A stretch of DNA of 64,000 nucleotides from Pseudoramibacter sp. (GTDB taxonomy: Bacteria > Bacillota > Clostridia > Eubacteriales > Eubacteriaceae), in assembly GCF_022484225.1 (NCBI RefSeq), contig NZ_JAKVLT010000001.1:62001-126000 (forward strand), given 5' to 3'. The notes beneath the pieces are model-generated. The model did not search any database. It saw only the letters and a program-made list of their open reading frames with translations, and was not told where the DNA came from. Shown here piece by piece: positions 63,055-64,000 of the stretch. The position numbers and the translations under genes were made by a program. How positions within the stretch are numbered: the stretch's first letter is position 1; each line of letters starts with the position of its first letter.

Positions 63055-64000
63055 TTAATTGGCATATCTGCCGTGGCAGTTTTTGTATTTCTTCCCGCTT
63101 CCGCAGGGGCATGGGTCGTTGCGGCCGATTTTTTTCTTGTGAATGGTCTTCTGAACCGGTTCTTCCTGTCCCTGACCGACGATCTGGGCTTCGTTCGTGT
63201 GCATCTGCACGCGCTTTTTACGCTGCTGCGGCGGCACCAGTTTGATTTTAACGTTGTAGATGTATTTGACCGTTTCTTCCTGGATTTCCGCGTTCATGTC
63301 TTCGAACATCTTAAACCCTTCGTTGGTATATTCGACCACCGGGTCATTCTGGCCGTAGGCCCGCAGCCCGATGCCTTCTTTAAGCTGTTCCATGTCGTCG
63401 ATGTGGAGCATCCACGCCGCATCCACAGCCCGCAGCAGCACCACGCGTTCCATATTTTCCATTTCGTCTTCGCCGACGAGAGCCACCTTGGCCTGGTAAT
63501 TTTCCCGGCAGAGTTCGTACAGCTGGTCTTTGATATCCTGAACCGTCGTGGTTTCCGGATCAAGCTTCAGCCGTTCCACCGGCAGAAATTCGCCAAAATA
63601 ATGTTTGAGCTTCTTGATGTCCCAGTCTTCGAAATTGTCCCCGGCATTGGTGTACATGCCCACGTAATCTTCGATGACGTCTTTTGTCATCTTGTCGATC
63701 TGTTCGTGCATGTTTTTGCCGTCCAGCACTTCTTGACGCTGGGCATAAATGATTTCCCGCTGGCGGTTCATAACGTTGTCGTACTGCAGCACGCTCTTCC
63801 GGATGTCGAAGTTGCGCGCTTCCACTTTTCGCTGGGCGCTTTCGATGCTGCGGTTCAGCATTTTGGCGTCGAGAGGCGTGTCGTCGTCCATCCCGAGATT
63901 TTCAACAACTTTCTTGATCCGGTCGGAGCCGAAAATACGCATCAGATCATCTTCCAAAGACAGGAAAAACTGGGATGACCCCGGATCGCCCTGACGGCCG
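63055..64000 (-). CDS. secA: Preprotein translocase ATPase SecA, 5' part cut by window edge
   Basis: C-terminal third of the motor of protein export. The open frame enters from the window edge (RQGDPGSSQFFLSLEDDLMRIFGSDRI) and includes QYDNVMNRQREIIYAQRQEVL, the helical scaffold, and the zinc-binding tail RNDPCPCGSGKKYKNCHG. About 315 of the usual 830-900 residues are present. Operon with prfB, as in many Firmicutes. Confidence 0.97.
   Translation of the reverse strand, partial: GRQGDPGSSQFFLSLEDDLMRIFGSDRIKKVVENLGMDDDTPLDAKMLNRSIESAQRKVEARNFDIRKSVLQYDNVMNRQREIIYAQRQEVLDGKNMHEQIDKMTKDVIEDYVGMYTNAGDNFEDWDIKKLKHYFGEFLPVERLKLDPETTTVQDIKDQLYELCRENYQAKVALVGEDEMENMERVVLLRAVDAAWMLHIDDMEQLKEGIGLRAYGQNDPVVEYTNEGFKMFEDMNAEIQEETVKYIYNVKIKLVPPQQRKKRVQMHTNEAQIVGQGQEEPVQKTIHKKKIGRNDPCPCGSGKKYKNCHGRYAN

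Overview
The window reads as the chromosome of a low- to mid-GC Firmicute of the class Clostridia, probably a Eubacteriaceae-like anaerobe. This is inferred from the EutV/EutW ethanolamine control system, YerC, MrnC, the recN-argR-nadK-tlyA gene order, ferredoxin-type enzymes and an OLE RNA locus; I cannot name the species. Most genes lie on the minus strand. No tRNA, rRNA or CRISPR array was seen.

Regions: 1-4946 is the end of an ethanolamine-utilisation operon (eutV, eutW, eutA, partial eutB) with two ANTAR-type antiterminator/terminator leaders. 5013-7954 holds a DUF368 transporter and a two-component system. 8035-9640 is an IS1182-like element sitting inside a terminator hairpin that it has duplicated. 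9654-21252 is accessory metabolism: CMD-cupin/TetR/DUF362, DUF1848, GCS2 ligase, UDG, acyltransferase, aldo-keto reductase with a MerR regulator. 21388-24686 is a decaying zone (Zn-macrodomain gene, SirTM remnant, rarA with an in-frame TAG, TetR fragment). 24749-28859 is ferredoxin, enolase, Fe-S repair protein and a D-2-hydroxyacid dehydrogenase facing a Crp/Fnr regulator. 29217-34476 is AT-richer, probably acquired DNA (pirin/MarR, an unknown two-gene unit, a toxin/immunity remnant).

34527-43977 is a tight operon: aminotransferase, tsaE, ispD, then four genes that look like a 2-oxoacid dehydrogenase complex (E1alpha, E1beta, E2, E3), then guaA. Read residue by residue, this complex lacks nearly everything needed for lipoyl chemistry. 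The E2 has two subunit-binding domains but no lipoyl domain and no catalytic His motif. The E3 lacks the redox disulfide and the His-Glu pair. The E1 subunits keep the thiamine diphosphate site but have lost the histidines used in acyl transfer to lipoate. It is the best candidate here for an undescribed system.

44151-50733 holds cysS-mrnC, a small membrane protein and an orphan McrB-like protein with LASGH repeats. 50864-54984 is HPr and a fructose PTS operon whose repressor gene is preceded by four repeats at exact 10-bp spacing. 55042-61157 is a second highlight: a promoter, a roughly 670-nt OLE RNA with its own terminator, then oapA, tlyA, nadK, argR, recN and lgt. The window closes with pyrE, prfB and partial secA.
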